Source of the DNA: Planctomycetota bacterium
Lineage (GTDB): Bacteria > Planctomycetota > UBA1135 > GCA-002748355
Length of the DNA stretch: 64,000 nt
Reading direction: 5' to 3'
Assembly (NCBI GenBank): GCA_002748355.1
Contig: PDSF01000039.1
Coordinates: 1 to 64,000, forward strand
The notes under the pieces were generated by a model. That model did no database searches. It saw nothing but the letters and a program-made list of their open reading frames with translations, and was not told where the DNA came from. Positions 1 through 9,280 of this stretch are shown one piece after another (within the stretch, counting starts at the first letter, position 1; each line of letters opens with the position of its first letter). Made by a program: the position numbers and the translations under genes.

Positions 1-463
1 AGCAGCCGCTGAGTCGAGTGCAATGCGCTTGTATCGGTGATCGGCAGCCTCCTCCGGGATGGAAAGCTCCAAGCGATTGAGAGTGCTCGAAGCGGCAAGC
101 GCAGCACCCTTGTCTCGCGCGCGCACTCGCTGCTTGCCATTAGGGTCATGCTTCCGAGCGCAAGCAGCGATCAAAGGGTCCCGTCGCAGCACGTCGTGGT
201 CATTGAGATCCTCATAGCCAAGCGCGAGCCCCCATCAATCTCTGCCGAACCAAATCGAGAACGCTGTGCTCGACTCGACCTAGGTGGCGATAGTCATGAA
301 AGCAGCTGGCGAGACGCTCACAGATCCTCGAACGCCGCTCAGTAGCCTCGAGCAGGAGCGCTCCACCGTCCGGGCTAACGAATTCGCCATCGAAACTGGC
401 TCGAACTTCGCGTCCGTGGAAGCGCTGGAAGGGGAGAAAGTCTTGGGTACACTCTGCCGTCAT
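1..463 (-). pseudogene. IS1380-family transposase fragment, frameshifted and cut by the window edge
   Basis: Reading leftwards from an ATG at 461-463, the protein has the IS1380 N-terminal pattern: a start resembling MTAECTQ, then GREVRASFDGEFVSPDGGALLL and an arginine-rich helix. The frame hits a stop near 210. Shifting by one base at the run of five C (229-233; five G on the coding strand) restores the family sequence LALGYEDLNDHDVLRRDP, followed by a stretch with DPNGKQRVRARDKGAAL and SSTLNRLELS, which stays open to base 1. One extra G therefore inactivates the gene, unless it is a sequencing error or a recoding site. The catalytic DDE core lies outside the window. The family call is confident; the right end of the element could not be placed. 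Confidence 0.8.
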
Positions 464-673
464 CTGACCGTCCCGCGATTCGCTCTGAAACAGTGTCGTA
501 ACCGTCTCTACGGCGAATTCGGGCGGTCAGACACTTTTTTGGTGAGCGATGCGGGCTAATGCAAAACCCTTCATCTCCGCTCTCCTACCTTGCCTTTCCT
601 TCGTGATTCGTAATCTGCGGCTTCACCCCTGATCCTGGAGGCTTTTCTAGCCAACCCTGCCAGGACACCCTTT

Positions 674-1565
674 TTACCCTGTTAGCCTGACGACACTTTT
701 GCACTTTAAATCTGCAGATTTGGCACTTTGAGCAGAATAAAAACGAACAGCGCATTCTCCGATAGCTCCGACCAGACAGTGCCCCTTCTTGGATTCAATC
801 ATCACACTCAGGACGCCCCGGTCTCTTCTAAGCAGGCATCGCGTGATTAAATTTTTATCTGCGAGTGCTTTTCCCGTCCTGAGCTTCAAAGCCGTTACCC
901 TCGCTTCAGGACGAAGCTCGACCGGGTCCTTCCCAAGGGCGACGCGAAATGCGAACTCTGCCTTCGCGGCATCCAGATCGAAAGCATCCGCCATGGCGAA
1001 GCGACCCACAACTCGACAGGAGTCGATCACAATTCCTGTTAACAGGGACTACTACTGGCGCTTCCGAGGATCCAAAAATGTGAACCCTTCCCGAAAATGA
1101 TCCCAAGGGCGCAGCGGAAGGCAGGGTCAAGATGAGCTGTTCTCCCCCATTCCTCTTGAGCGATACTTCGAGCGGGAGCCCCTCCCCTTTGACCCTTGCG
1201 GGAGCAGATGCACCCTTGCCGGTGATGACGGGCAGAACAATCCGTCGCACCTTGCCGACGACCAATAAGCCCAAGTGAACGCAATCGACGATTCGCCCCC
1301 TCCAGCCCAGCCCATAAACGCGGAGGCCCGAGACCGAGGCAACAAGCCGAACCCTCTCGGCAGTCGACTTCTTCCGCCCCACCAGAAATTCGGCTGAGTG
1401 AACCGCCCCCGGTTTCCGGAAGACTCGGTTATGTGAGTAGCGTACGCGCAGCAAAGGCTTTCCTTTCTGCGGCGAGGCGGAGATGCACGGCCCGTGAGTA
1501 TTCACTCGATGAGCTTGCTCGTTCGAACGGGCTCTATTGCCTGCTGGCGATTCGGAGAAGGCCAA
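674..1565 (-). pseudogene. Possible decayed gene with a beta-sandwich (DUF1573-like) segment
   Basis: The minus frame at about 1039-1440 encodes a cohesive-looking stretch containing VHLGLLVVGKVRRIVLPV and later PLGSFSGRVHIFGSSEAPVV. This resembles the end of DUF1573-type domains common in planctomycete secreted proteins. Another minus frame (674-1030) follows without a clear join, so the locus looks frameshifted. No start, signal peptide or ribosome site supports an intact gene. The resemblance is by eye and may be chance. Confidence 0.2.
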
Positions 1566-1674
1566 GGGTCTCCTCGCGACCCTTTTGTCGGCAGTTCACG
1601 GCGCCCGGGGTATTCCAGTGCTAGCTGCTCGCGAATCCGTCGAAGGCCTTGCGAGGCTGGAGCTGCGGGTCGCA

Positions 1675-1722
1675 GGGCATCGCGCTGCCTGGGCATCGCG
1701 CTGCCTGGGAAGCGTGCCGCCT
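1675..1722. repeat. Tandem repeat, 16-bp unit, two exact copies plus one degenerate
   Basis: The unit gggcatcgcgctgcct occurs at 1675-1690 and 1691-1706, and a third copy (1707-1722) matches at 12 of 16 positions. It is intergenic. Confidence 0.95.
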
Positions 1723-1952
1723 GGGAAGCACTAAGCCCCGTGATCCCGAGATAGGGGCGCGTCTTGCTTCCGGCAGCGACTTTCCCCGGCAACTGGGCCG
1801 AAAAAGTCACAGGCCAGCAGAGCGTGAAAAAGCAGCGGCTGCTAGGCTGCTCGGCTTGCTTTTGCCTGTCCGAAGCTCTGTTGCTACCAGGCTGTGTTGC
1901 TAGCGGGCTGTGGCAGCACTTCGCGATAGCGGCAGGCCGGATTCTGCGGCAC

Positions 1953-2019
1953 CCTTCCTTTGGGACGGGCCTTCCTTTGGGACGGGGCGAATCTTCTGGA
2001 AGGGCGAATCTTCTGGAAG
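1953..2019. repeat. Two adjoining 17-bp tandem duplications
   Basis: The unit ccttcctttgggacggg is duplicated exactly at 1953-1969 and 1970-1986. Directly beside it a different unit, ggcgaatcttctggaag, is duplicated exactly at 1986-2002 and 2003-2019. Both have period 17. Confidence 0.95.
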
Positions 2020-2119
2020 GGCTTTGGTGCCCTGCCTTAGGAAGCGATTCTTTTGAGGAACCCAATCCCCTTGCGAGACTTCTTCGATCCAACTGGGCGC
2101 GGGGAGTCTTCTTGCGAAG

Positions 2120-2134
2120 GGGCCGTTTCGGCCC
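2120..2134. promoter_or_regulatory. Short GC hairpin upstream of moxR
   Basis: GGGCCG, a TTT loop, then CGGCCC form a six-pair hairpin about 100 bp before the moxR start. There is no T-run, so a terminator is not supported. It may be an mRNA leader structure. Confidence 0.3.
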
Positions 2135-2233
2135 AAACATCGTTCTCGTGCGGAGATCGCTCCGTATCCGTGGGCTCTCGCTACTCTGCGTAGCTCGCCC
2201 CAGTCCTGACTCTGTAGAAGGAAAACTCGGTAC

Positions 2234-3295
2234 ATGTCCGACACCCAGAACCGCGAACTCGCCGGCGACGACCTGGAAAAGGTCAAGCGCCTCAAGGAGG
2301 CCTACGATGCCCTCAAGCAGGAGCTCTCGAAGGTCATCGTCGGCCAGGACGAGGTCGTCGATGAGCTCTTCATCTCGCTGTTTTCGCGCGGGCATGCCCT
2401 GCTGATCGGCGTGCCGGGCTTGGCGAAGACCCTGATGATCAGTTCCCTGGCCAAGGTCCTGAACCTGAGCTTCAACCGCATCCAGTTCACTCCCGACCTG
2501 ATGCCTTCGGACATCACCGGCACCGAGGTGATCCAGGAGGACAAGGCCAGCGGCACCCGCGTCTTCAAGTTCCTCAAGGGTCCGATCTTCGCCAACATCA
2601 TCCTCGCCGACGAGATCAACCGCACGCCACCCAAGACCCAGGCGGCCATGCTCGAGTCGATGCAGGAACGGCAGGTCACGGTTGGCGGCGAACGCTACAC
2701 CCTGGACCAACCCTTCTTCGTGCTGGCGACGCAGAACCCCATCGAGCAGGAGGGCACCTACCCCCTACCCGAGGCCCAGCTCGACCGCTTCATGTTCATG
2801 ATCAAGGTCGACTACCCCAGCCTCGAAGAGGAGCGCGAAATCCTGCGCCGGACCACCGAGGGCCAGGACGTCGAACTCAGCCCCGTCCTGAGCAGCCAAG
2901 AGATTCTCGACCTGCAGGACATCGTTCGCCGCGTGCCCATCGCCGACCAGGTCCTCGACTACGCCATGCGCCTGGCCCGCTTCACCCGCCTCAACAACCC
3001 CAATGCGCCGGCATTCATCAAGGAGCAGCTGGCCTGGGGCGCAGGCCCGCGCGCCAGCCAGTATCTGGTGATCGCCGCCAAGGCCAAGGCCATCCTCGCC
3101 GGTCGCTTTTACGTCTCGGCAGACGACGTCAAGGCCGTCGCGCATCCGGTGCTGCGTCACCGCATCATCTGCAACTTCAGCGCCGAGGCGGAGGGCATCA
3201 CCCCCGACATGGTCGTCGACCGCCTGCTCGAGACCGTCGACCCGAACGAGAGCGCCGCCCTCTCCGACGGCAAGCTGCCCGGCGTCCTGAACTGA
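2234..3295 (+). CDS. moxR: MoxR-family AAA+ ATPase
   Basis: A 353-residue AAA+ ATPase of the MoxR family, which acts as a chaperone-like ATPase for VWA-domain partners. Walker A is GVPGLAKT (59-66), Walker B is IILADE (about 122-127), sensor 1 is the TQNP region (166-169), and EAQLDRF (180-186) carries the family arginine. Length is normal for MoxR. The ATG is preceded by an AAGG purine tract about ten bases upstream. It opens a co-directional cluster. Ten bases separate it from a DUF58 gene, the standard MoxR partner, and two membrane VWA proteins follow. Its likely substrates are those VWA proteins; the final process is unknown. Confidence 0.93.
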   Translation: MSDTQNRELAGDDLEKVKRLKEAYDALKQELSKVIVGQDEVVDELFISLFSRGHALLIGVPGLAKTLMISSLAKVLNLSFNRIQFTPDLMPSDITGTEVIQEDKASGTRVFKFLKGPIFANIILADEINRTPPKTQAAMLESMQERQVTVGGERYTLDQPFFVLATQNPIEQEGTYPLPEAQLDRFMFMIKVDYPSLEEEREILRRTTEGQDVELSPVLSSQEILDLQDIVRRVPIADQVLDYAMRLARFTRLNNPNAPAFIKEQLAWGAGPRASQYLVIAAKAKAILAGRFYVSADDVKAVAHPVLRHRIICNFSAEAEGITPDMVVDRLLETVDPNESAALSDGKLPGVLN

Positions 3296-3305
3296 GGCGC
3301 CCACG

Positions 3306-4226
3306 ATGGCCGAGTCAAGCGAACGCGATCCCCGGGACTACCTCGACCCCAAGGTCCTCGACCAAATCAAACGGCTGGACCTGCGGGCGCGGCTCGTCGT
3401 CGAAGGCTTCGTCGCGGGCATGCACAAGTCGCCGTACCGCGGCTACTCGGTCGAGTTTGCCCAGCACCGCGAATACGTGCCCGGCGACGACATCCGCTTC
3501 CTCGACTGGAAGGTCTTCGGCAAGTCCGATCGCCTCTACGTCAAGGAGTTCGAGGAGGAGACCAACCTCAAGGCCCACATCTTCCTCGACCAGTCCGAGT
3601 CGATGAGCTACGGCTCGGAGCGGCGCAAGTTCGACTACGCCGCCACGATGGCAGCCTCGCTCGGCTTCCTGATCCAGCAGCAGGCCGACAGCGTCGCGCT
3701 GGAGCTCTTCGACGAAGGGCTGCTCACCCAGATCCCGCCGTCGAACAGCCGGGCCCAGGTCAACAAGATCCTGAAGGCGCTGTCCGAAGCGCAGCCCAGC
3801 GGCAAGACCAAGATCGGCAGGGTCCTCAACGAGCTGGCCGAGAAACAGGTCCGCAAGGGCCTAGTCATCGTGATCTCCGATCTCTTTGACGAGCCGGAGG
3901 AGATCCTCGCCGCACTCAAGCACCTGCGCCACCGCGGCCAGGATGTCCTGCTCTTCCACGTGCTGGACCGCGATGAGGTCGACTTCCCTTTCCAGCGGAT
4001 GACCTTGTTCGAGGGAATGGAGGCGATGCCGGAGCTGCTCTGCGACCCGAAATCCCTGCGCGAAGCCTACCTGGCCGAGGTGCAGGCCTTCGAAGAGCAG
4101 GTGCGCAAGGGCTGCCAGGCGCAAAAAGTCGACTACCAACGGGTCATCACCGACCAGCCACTGGACGTCGTGCTGACCACCTACCTGGCGCGGCGCGCGG
4201 CACTGAGCAAGGCTGCGAGGCGCTGA
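3306..4226 (+). CDS. DUF58 domain protein (VWA-like MoxR partner)
   Basis: A 306-residue soluble protein. The DUF58 signature is clear: YRGYSVEFAQHREYVPGDD near residues 39-57, then DIRFLDWKVFGKSDRLYVKEF. The following VWA-like part has a MIDAS-type DQSESM motif near residue 97 and VIVISDLFD near 185. DUF58 proteins are encoded next to MoxR ATPases across bacteria and are thought to be remodelled by them. It starts 11 bp after moxR, so the two are surely co-transcribed. No membrane segment is evident. The gene is complete and typical. Confidence 0.92.
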   Translation: MAESSERDPRDYLDPKVLDQIKRLDLRARLVVEGFVAGMHKSPYRGYSVEFAQHREYVPGDDIRFLDWKVFGKSDRLYVKEFEEETNLKAHIFLDQSESMSYGSERRKFDYAATMAASLGFLIQQQADSVALELFDEGLLTQIPPSNSRAQVNKILKALSEAQPSGKTKIGRVLNELAEKQVRKGLVIVISDLFDEPEEILAALKHLRHRGQDVLLFHVLDRDEVDFPFQRMTLFEGMEAMPELLCDPKSLREAYLAEVQAFEEQVRKGCQAQKVDYQRVITDQPLDVVLTTYLARRAALSKAARR

Positions 4227-4409
4227 CCCGTGCCAGGCCCCGTGTCCAGATCGGGGGGACGGCCGTTCTAGGTCCGCCCCAGCGCTTCTGCCCACGGATT
4301 TGCCGGGATCAATGAAGCGTGCGAGTGCTCGCACCCAAAAGGGACTAGAGAGGGGAATGGTCGTGATCGAGCCCAAGCTTGCTGCACTACACGAGCGGAG
4401 CTGCTCAGG

Positions 4410-6818
4410 ATGAGTTTTCTGAACGCTGGCCTCCTGGGCCTGGGCGCGCTTTTCACCGTCCCGCTCCTCATCCACCTGCTGAACAAGCGCCGCTACCAGC
4501 GAGTGCCGTGGGCCGCCATGCACTTTCTGCTCAAGGCCTACAAGCAGAATCGGCGGCGCCTGCGCCTGCAAAACCTGCTGCTGCTGCTACTGCGCTGCGC
4601 CATCCCCATTCTCCTGGCCCTGGCCATCGCGCGCCCGCAGCTCGGCTCAAGGATCTCGCTCGGGGTCGACAATAGCTCCACCCACCACATCCTCCTCCTG
4701 GATCGCTCCTATTCGATGGGGGCGCGCAGCGGCGCTGGCGGCTCGCCCTTCGAGAACATGCGCAGGATCAGCCAGGCCCTGGTCGACCACATTGGGCAGC
4801 AGGAGAACGACCACATTTCGCTGCTGCTCTTTGACTCCCGGGTCTCAACGCCGGTGCGCGACGAGCTGGGCATCTCCGGGGCCAAGCGGGCGCTGACCGC
4901 ACTCGACGCGCCCCGCGACACCGTCGCCCACCTGGTCCCCGCCGTGCGCTCGGCCATGGAGCTGCTCGACGAGGGCAAGAAGCCCGGCGTGCTCTACATC
5001 TTCAGCGACTTCCAGGACAGCCTGCTCGATCACTTGGCGCAGGAGCAGAAGCCAGGCACGCAGAAGGCAAACAAGCAGGAGCCCCAGCCCAAGAGCGCCC
5101 GCAGCGACAAGCCCGCCGCCCCCAAGCCAGCCTCCCCCGAAAGCGCCGATCCGCGCTTCCGCGAGCTGGCCGATCTCTTTGGCGACCTGCGCGAACGGGA
5201 CTGCGAAATCCGCCTCTTGCCGCTGGCTCCGCGCGAGACGCCGCAGAACAGCCAGATCGTCAAGCTGCGCCTGCTGCCGCAGAACGCCGTCGCCCGCGTC
5301 GGCGCCACCCTGCAAGCGGAGCTGCGCCACATGGGCGGCGGCAGCCGCGAGCTCCTCGCGCGCATGGCCATCGACGGCAAGAACCCGCAAACGCGCCGGG
5401 TCACCCTCGAGACCGGGAAGCTGCAAAGCATCGAGTTCCCACTGCGCTTCCTCGAAGAGGGCATGCATAGCATCCAGCTCTCGCTGGAAGAGGATGCTCT
5501 CCCAGTCGATGACCTGCGCCAGCTCGTCGTCCACGTTCGCGATCGCATCCGCGTGCTCCTCGTCGAAGGCCGCGACCAAGACGCCGGCAGCGCCGATCTC
5601 GATCCGATTCTCGGCGAGAGCTTCCTCTGGGACCGTCTCCTCGACCCCAGCTCAGGTGAGGGCAAGGACGAGCTGCTGACCTTCCAGACCACCGTCGTCG
5701 ACGAAGACCGCTTTCAAGCCGACCCCAGCTACTTCCAGGGCCAGGACCTGATCGTCTTGGCCGGGCTCAGTGGCCCGAGGGGCAGCGTCGCCGCGCGCTT
5801 GACCCAGTTCGTCGAGAAAGGTGGCGGCCTCCTCATCATCCCCGGCCCCGGCAGCTCGGCCGACCTCTTCAACTCCCGGCTCTTTGGCAGTGCCGGCGAG
5901 AAGGGTCCCCTGCCCCTGCGCCTGCTCGGCATGCGCGGCTTCCTCGGCAAGCTCGGCAACGTCGCTGGCGGCAGCATCCCCTCCCGCTACCTGACGCCGC
6001 GCATCGAAGATCGCGAGCACCCCATGCTCCACGACTTCGCCAGCGACAAGGTGCTGGCCGAAATCCTGCAGCGCACCCCCGTCTACCGCTACTTTGCCGC
6101 CAGCCTCGCCGATCGCCCCAAGGACACCCGGCTCCTGCTCGGATTGACCGGGGCCGAGGATCCCAGCAGCGCCGTGCTGCTCGCCGTTCGTAGCTTCGGA
6201 CGCGGACACTGCGCGCTGCTCAGCAGCAACATCTCCAAGCGACCCAGCCGCTGGAACCGCCTCGACGATCTCTGGGTGGCCTTGCCGCTGATGCACTCTT
6301 TGGTGCACGGCCTCGCCGAAGAGAATCCTGAGCGCCTCAATCGGCTTGTGGGCCAAGGGCTCAGCGCCTGGCTTCCCGAGCGCCCGCAGGGCCTTTGGGT
6401 GACCAGCCCCGGCAGCGAACAGCGCAGCGCCGTGGCGCTGCCCGAGCGCGAGGCCATGGACAGCGTGCTCGGCCTCGGACAGCGGAGCCCGGGCTTCTTA
6501 ACCCCAGCCTTTGGGCGCACCTTCAAGAGCGGCATCTACACGCTGGAGGCCGAGTTCGAGGGGCGCACCCGCGCCACCCAGCGCATCCCCTTCGCCGTGG
6601 CTCCCGACCCGGCCGAAGGCGAGCTGCGCTACTTCAGTCAACAGCAACTGCAGCAAGAGCTACCGATGGCCCAGGTGCAGCAGCGTCTTGAACTCGACGA
6701 CCATGTCGAGGCCGCCACCGGCGCCACCGAGCTGGGACGCTTCTTCATGATCCTCGTCCTGATCTTCGGCATCCTCGAGTCCTTGCTCGCCGCCCTGCTC
6801 GGAGGTCGTCGCCGATGA
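4410..6818 (+). CDS. BatA-type membrane VWA protein
   Basis: 802 residues. The N-terminus is the BatA double-membrane-segment domain: a hydrophobic helix (about 5-24), a basic loop with HLLNKRRYQRVPW, and a second helix (about 54-74). A VWA domain follows with MIDAS motif DRSYS (98-102). Residues about 210-240 form an Ala/Pro/Lys-rich linker. Later residues contain the DLIVLAGLSGP and GGGLLIIPGPG motifs of a glutamine-amidotransferase-like fold. A C-terminal membrane helix ends in GGRRR. It is probably an inner-membrane protein with a large periplasmic portion. A 183-bp gap separates it from the DUF58 gene. Its stop overlaps the next ATG by four bases. The ligand of the VWA domain is unknown. 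Confidence 0.88.
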   Translation: MSFLNAGLLGLGALFTVPLLIHLLNKRRYQRVPWAAMHFLLKAYKQNRRRLRLQNLLLLLLRCAIPILLALAIARPQLGSRISLGVDNSSTHHILLLDRSYSMGARSGAGGSPFENMRRISQALVDHIGQQENDHISLLLFDSRVSTPVRDELGISGAKRALTALDAPRDTVAHLVPAVRSAMELLDEGKKPGVLYIFSDFQDSLLDHLAQEQKPGTQKANKQEPQPKSARSDKPAAPKPASPESADPRFRELADLFGDLRERDCEIRLLPLAPRETPQNSQIVKLRLLPQNAVARVGATLQAELRHMGGGSRELLARMAIDGKNPQTRRVTLETGKLQSIEFPLRFLEEGMHSIQLSLEEDALPVDDLRQLVVHVRDRIRVLLVEGRDQDAGSADLDPILGESFLWDRLLDPSSGEGKDELLTFQTTVVDEDRFQADPSYFQGQDLIVLAGLSGPRGSVAARLTQFVEKGGGLLIIPGPGSSADLFNSRLFGSAGEKGPLPLRLLGMRGFLGKLGNVAGGSIPSRYLTPRIEDREHPMLHDFASDKVLAEILQRTPVYRYFAASLADRPKDTRLLLGLTGAEDPSSAVLLAVRSFGRGHCALLSSNISKRPSRWNRLDDLWVALPLMHSLVHGLAEENPERLNRLVGQGLSAWLPERPQGLWVTSPGSEQRSAVALPEREAMDSVLGLGQRSPGFLTPAFGRTFKSGIYTLEAEFEGRTRATQRIPFAVAPDPAEGELRYFSQQQLQQELPMAQVQQRLELDDHVEAATGATELGRFFMILVLIFGILESLLAALLGGRRR

Positions 6819-9280
6819 TCGCCATGCTCCAAGACCTCATGTCTCAGGACGGCAGCAGCGAGGCTCTGCTGGAGACCCAGAGCCAGCTGCGCTGGCTGGA
6901 CGCGCCCGCGGCCTGGGTGCTGGGACTGCTCCTCATCCCGGCGCTGCTCCTCCTCATCTGGTGGAGCTACCGCGGCGAGAGGATGCTCTCCCGGCGCCAG
7001 CGCATCACCCTCACTTCCCTGCGGATCTTGGCCTTGCTCCTGGTCCTCGTCGCCAGCTTCCGCCCGGCGCTGGAGACCACCCGCAACCTGCGCCTGTGCA
7101 GCGAGATTCACTTTCTGATCGACGACTCCGCGTCGATGGCCCGCAAGGAGGCCTACAGCCAGGAGCGCGGCGAAGCCCTCTTGGCGGCCCTCGGCGATCA
7201 GGCCCCCAGCAGCAGCTCCGAGCTGTCCCGCAGCGAATACGTGCAGCGCTTCTTCGGTGGCGGTGGCGAAGACATGGCCAAGCGCGCGGCGCCGCCAGCC
7301 CGCCAGCTCATCGAAGGCCTGGCCGAGGATTTTGACCTCCGCTTCTTCCGCTTCTCCGACAACAGCACGCCGCTGGTCGACCTAAGCGAGCTGCAGGCCG
7401 CCGCGCCCTTCACTCGCATTGGCGACAGCCTCGACATCCACCTCGGCAGCTTTGGCAAGCAAGGCGGCCAGCTCGAGGCGATGATCCTCATCTCCGACGG
7501 CCGCAACAACGAGGGCCTGTCGCCGAGCGCCGCCGCCAAACGCCTGAAGGCGGCCGAGATCCCCCTGCACTGCATCGGGGTCGGCGATCCCTCCGAAGAG
7601 CACAACCTGACCCTGAGCGGCCCCAACGGTCCCGAGCAGGTCTTGCGCGGCGAAGAGGCGGTCTTCGAACTCGATGTCCGCGCCACCGGCCTCGATGCCC
7701 GCAGCGCCGAGCTGATCCTCGAAGCGGTGCGGCGCGACGATCAGAATCCGGCAGAGAGCGGCGACGCCGCCGTGCTGCAAACGACCCGTTTTCCGATGCC
7801 GGCAAAAGGGCAGTCGCGGCGGGTCACGCTGCGCCACGTCTTCGAAGAAGCCGGCGACTACCTGCTCAGCTTCAAGGTCCCGCCCCTCCCCGGTGAGACC
7901 AACCCCCAGGACAACATCACCCGCCGCTACCTGCGGGTCGACTCCGACAAGGTGCGGGTGCTCTACATCGAGGAACAGCCGCGCTGGGAATATCGCTACC
8001 TCAAAGAGGCGCTGCGGCGGGTCGACGAGAGCATCCAGTTCCAGTGCTTCCTCTTCGATGCCAGCCACAACTTCTCCCAGGAACGCAGCGAGGGCTTGGC
8101 GCCGCTGCTGCGCCTGCCGGCGACCCGCGAAGAGCTCTTCCAATACCACGCCATCCTCATCGGTGACGTTCCGCCGTCGCGCTTCGGTGCCACTGAGGAG
8201 GAGCGCGCCCGTTGGTTCGAGCTGCTCAAGGACTTCGTCGAACACGGCGGCGGCCTCGGCATCCTCTCCGGCGAGCTGGCGATGCCAGACAGCTACCGTG
8301 AGTCGGTGCTCGAAGAACTGCTGCCGGTGGTGCTTGCCAACCCCGGCGACGAAGAGCTGCCCAGCGCCAGCACCCAGGCCTTCCGGCCCTTGATGGAGAA
8401 TCCTCACGAGCCGCATCCCTTGCTGCGGCTCAGCGAGAACCTCGAACAAAACCGCCTGCTCTGGCGCGAGGGGCTGATGGGCATGTGGTGGTACTACCCG
8501 GTGCTGCGGGCCAAGGCCGGGGCACAAGTCCTGCTCCGCCATCCCGAGGACCAAAACCAATACGGGCGCCGCGTCCTCGCCGCCCTCGGCCCCTACCCCA
8601 AGGGCAAGGTCTTCTTCGCGGCGGTCGACGAGTTCTGGCGCTGGCGCAAGGGCTATGGCGAGAAGTACCTCGACCCCTTCTGGCGCAAGGTCGTGCGCAC
8701 GCTTTCCGAGAACCGCCTGCGGCGTCTCGACGATCGCGTGCTGCTGACCGTCGACGAGAAGCAGATCGAAATCGGCGGCCGCGTCCGCGTCCATGTCCAG
8801 CTCCTCGACGAGGACTACAACCCGGTGCTGGAGGAGAAGACGACGATCCACCTGCGCAGCCCTGGGGGCGAGCTGCTCCCCATCGAGCTGCCGCGGCTGC
8901 TCGGCCAGCCCGGTGAGTTTGAAGCCCTGGTGCCCTTCGAAGAGGACGGCGTCTACTCCATCCTCGTCTACGAAAGCGCCCAGCCAGGGGGACGGCCCCT
9001 CGCTCGTGAGGATGTTGTGGTCGAGATCCCGGACAAGGAGCTCGCCTTCGCCAGCATGAACGAGAAAGGGCTGCAGGAGCTGGCCCAGCAGGGTGGTGGG
9101 CGTTATGCGCCGCTGCACCGAGTGAACGAGCTGCTGGCCGCCTTCGACGGCCGCGGCGCCGGCCTCAAGGTCCTCGATCGCAAGACGCGAGAGATCTGGG
9201 ACCAGGCCTGGACGCTCTTGCTGGTCTTGCTGCTACTCAGCCTTGAGTGGATCCTCCGCAAGAAGTGGAGGCTGGTATGA
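6815..9280 (+). CDS. Membrane VWA / glutamine-amidotransferase-like protein
   Basis: 821 residues and the second large VWA protein of the cluster. Two N-terminal membrane helices (about 33-50 and 68-82) precede a VWA domain with MIDAS motif DDSAS (103-107) and LISDGRNNEG (about 224). A class-I amidotransferase-like region follows, with YIEEQPRWEYRYLKEAL (about 388) and EHGGGLGILSGE (about 474). A C-terminal membrane helix lies at about 801-816. The ATGA overlap with the upstream gene implies translational coupling. The architecture matches VWA proteins found beside BatA homologues in Planctomycetes. It is likely a membrane-anchored periplasmic scaffold serviced by MoxR; the pathway is unknown. 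Confidence 0.85.
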   Translation: MIAMLQDLMSQDGSSEALLETQSQLRWLDAPAAWVLGLLLIPALLLLIWWSYRGERMLSRRQRITLTSLRILALLLVLVASFRPALETTRNLRLCSEIHFLIDDSASMARKEAYSQERGEALLAALGDQAPSSSSELSRSEYVQRFFGGGGEDMAKRAAPPARQLIEGLAEDFDLRFFRFSDNSTPLVDLSELQAAAPFTRIGDSLDIHLGSFGKQGGQLEAMILISDGRNNEGLSPSAAAKRLKAAEIPLHCIGVGDPSEEHNLTLSGPNGPEQVLRGEEAVFELDVRATGLDARSAELILEAVRRDDQNPAESGDAAVLQTTRFPMPAKGQSRRVTLRHVFEEAGDYLLSFKVPPLPGETNPQDNITRRYLRVDSDKVRVLYIEEQPRWEYRYLKEALRRVDESIQFQCFLFDASHNFSQERSEGLAPLLRLPATREELFQYHAILIGDVPPSRFGATEEERARWFELLKDFVEHGGGLGILSGELAMPDSYRESVLEELLPVVLANPGDEELPSASTQAFRPLMENPHEPHPLLRLSENLEQNRLLWREGLMGMWWYYPVLRAKAGAQVLLRHPEDQNQYGRRVLAALGPYPKGKVFFAAVDEFWRWRKGYGEKYLDPFWRKVVRTLSENRLRRLDDRVLLTVDEKQIEIGGRVRVHVQLLDEDYNPVLEEKTTIHLRSPGGELLPIELPRLLGQPGEFEALVPFEEDGVYSILVYESAQPGGRPLAREDVVVEIPDKELAFASMNEKGLQELAQQGGGRYAPLHRVNELLAAFDGRGAGLKVLDRKTREIWDQAWTLLLVLLLLSLEWILRKKWRLV

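Larger units (their letters stand above)
465..2233. other. Gene-poor gap with tandem duplications and possible gene remnants
   Basis: About 1.77 kb between the transposase fragment and moxR has no convincing intact gene. It holds a possible remnant (674-1565, minus), three sets of short tandem duplications (1675-1722, 1953-1986, 1986-2019) and a hairpin at 2120-2134. The frames crossing it lack recognisable domains and overlap one another. It looks like decayed insertion or transfer scar. Confidence 0.5.

Noticed and set aside
7382..9118. 578-codon open frame on the minus strand inside the second VWA gene
   Set aside because: It is a GC-rich antisense shadow. The plus-strand product has intact VWA motifs, membrane helices and overlapping operon neighbours.
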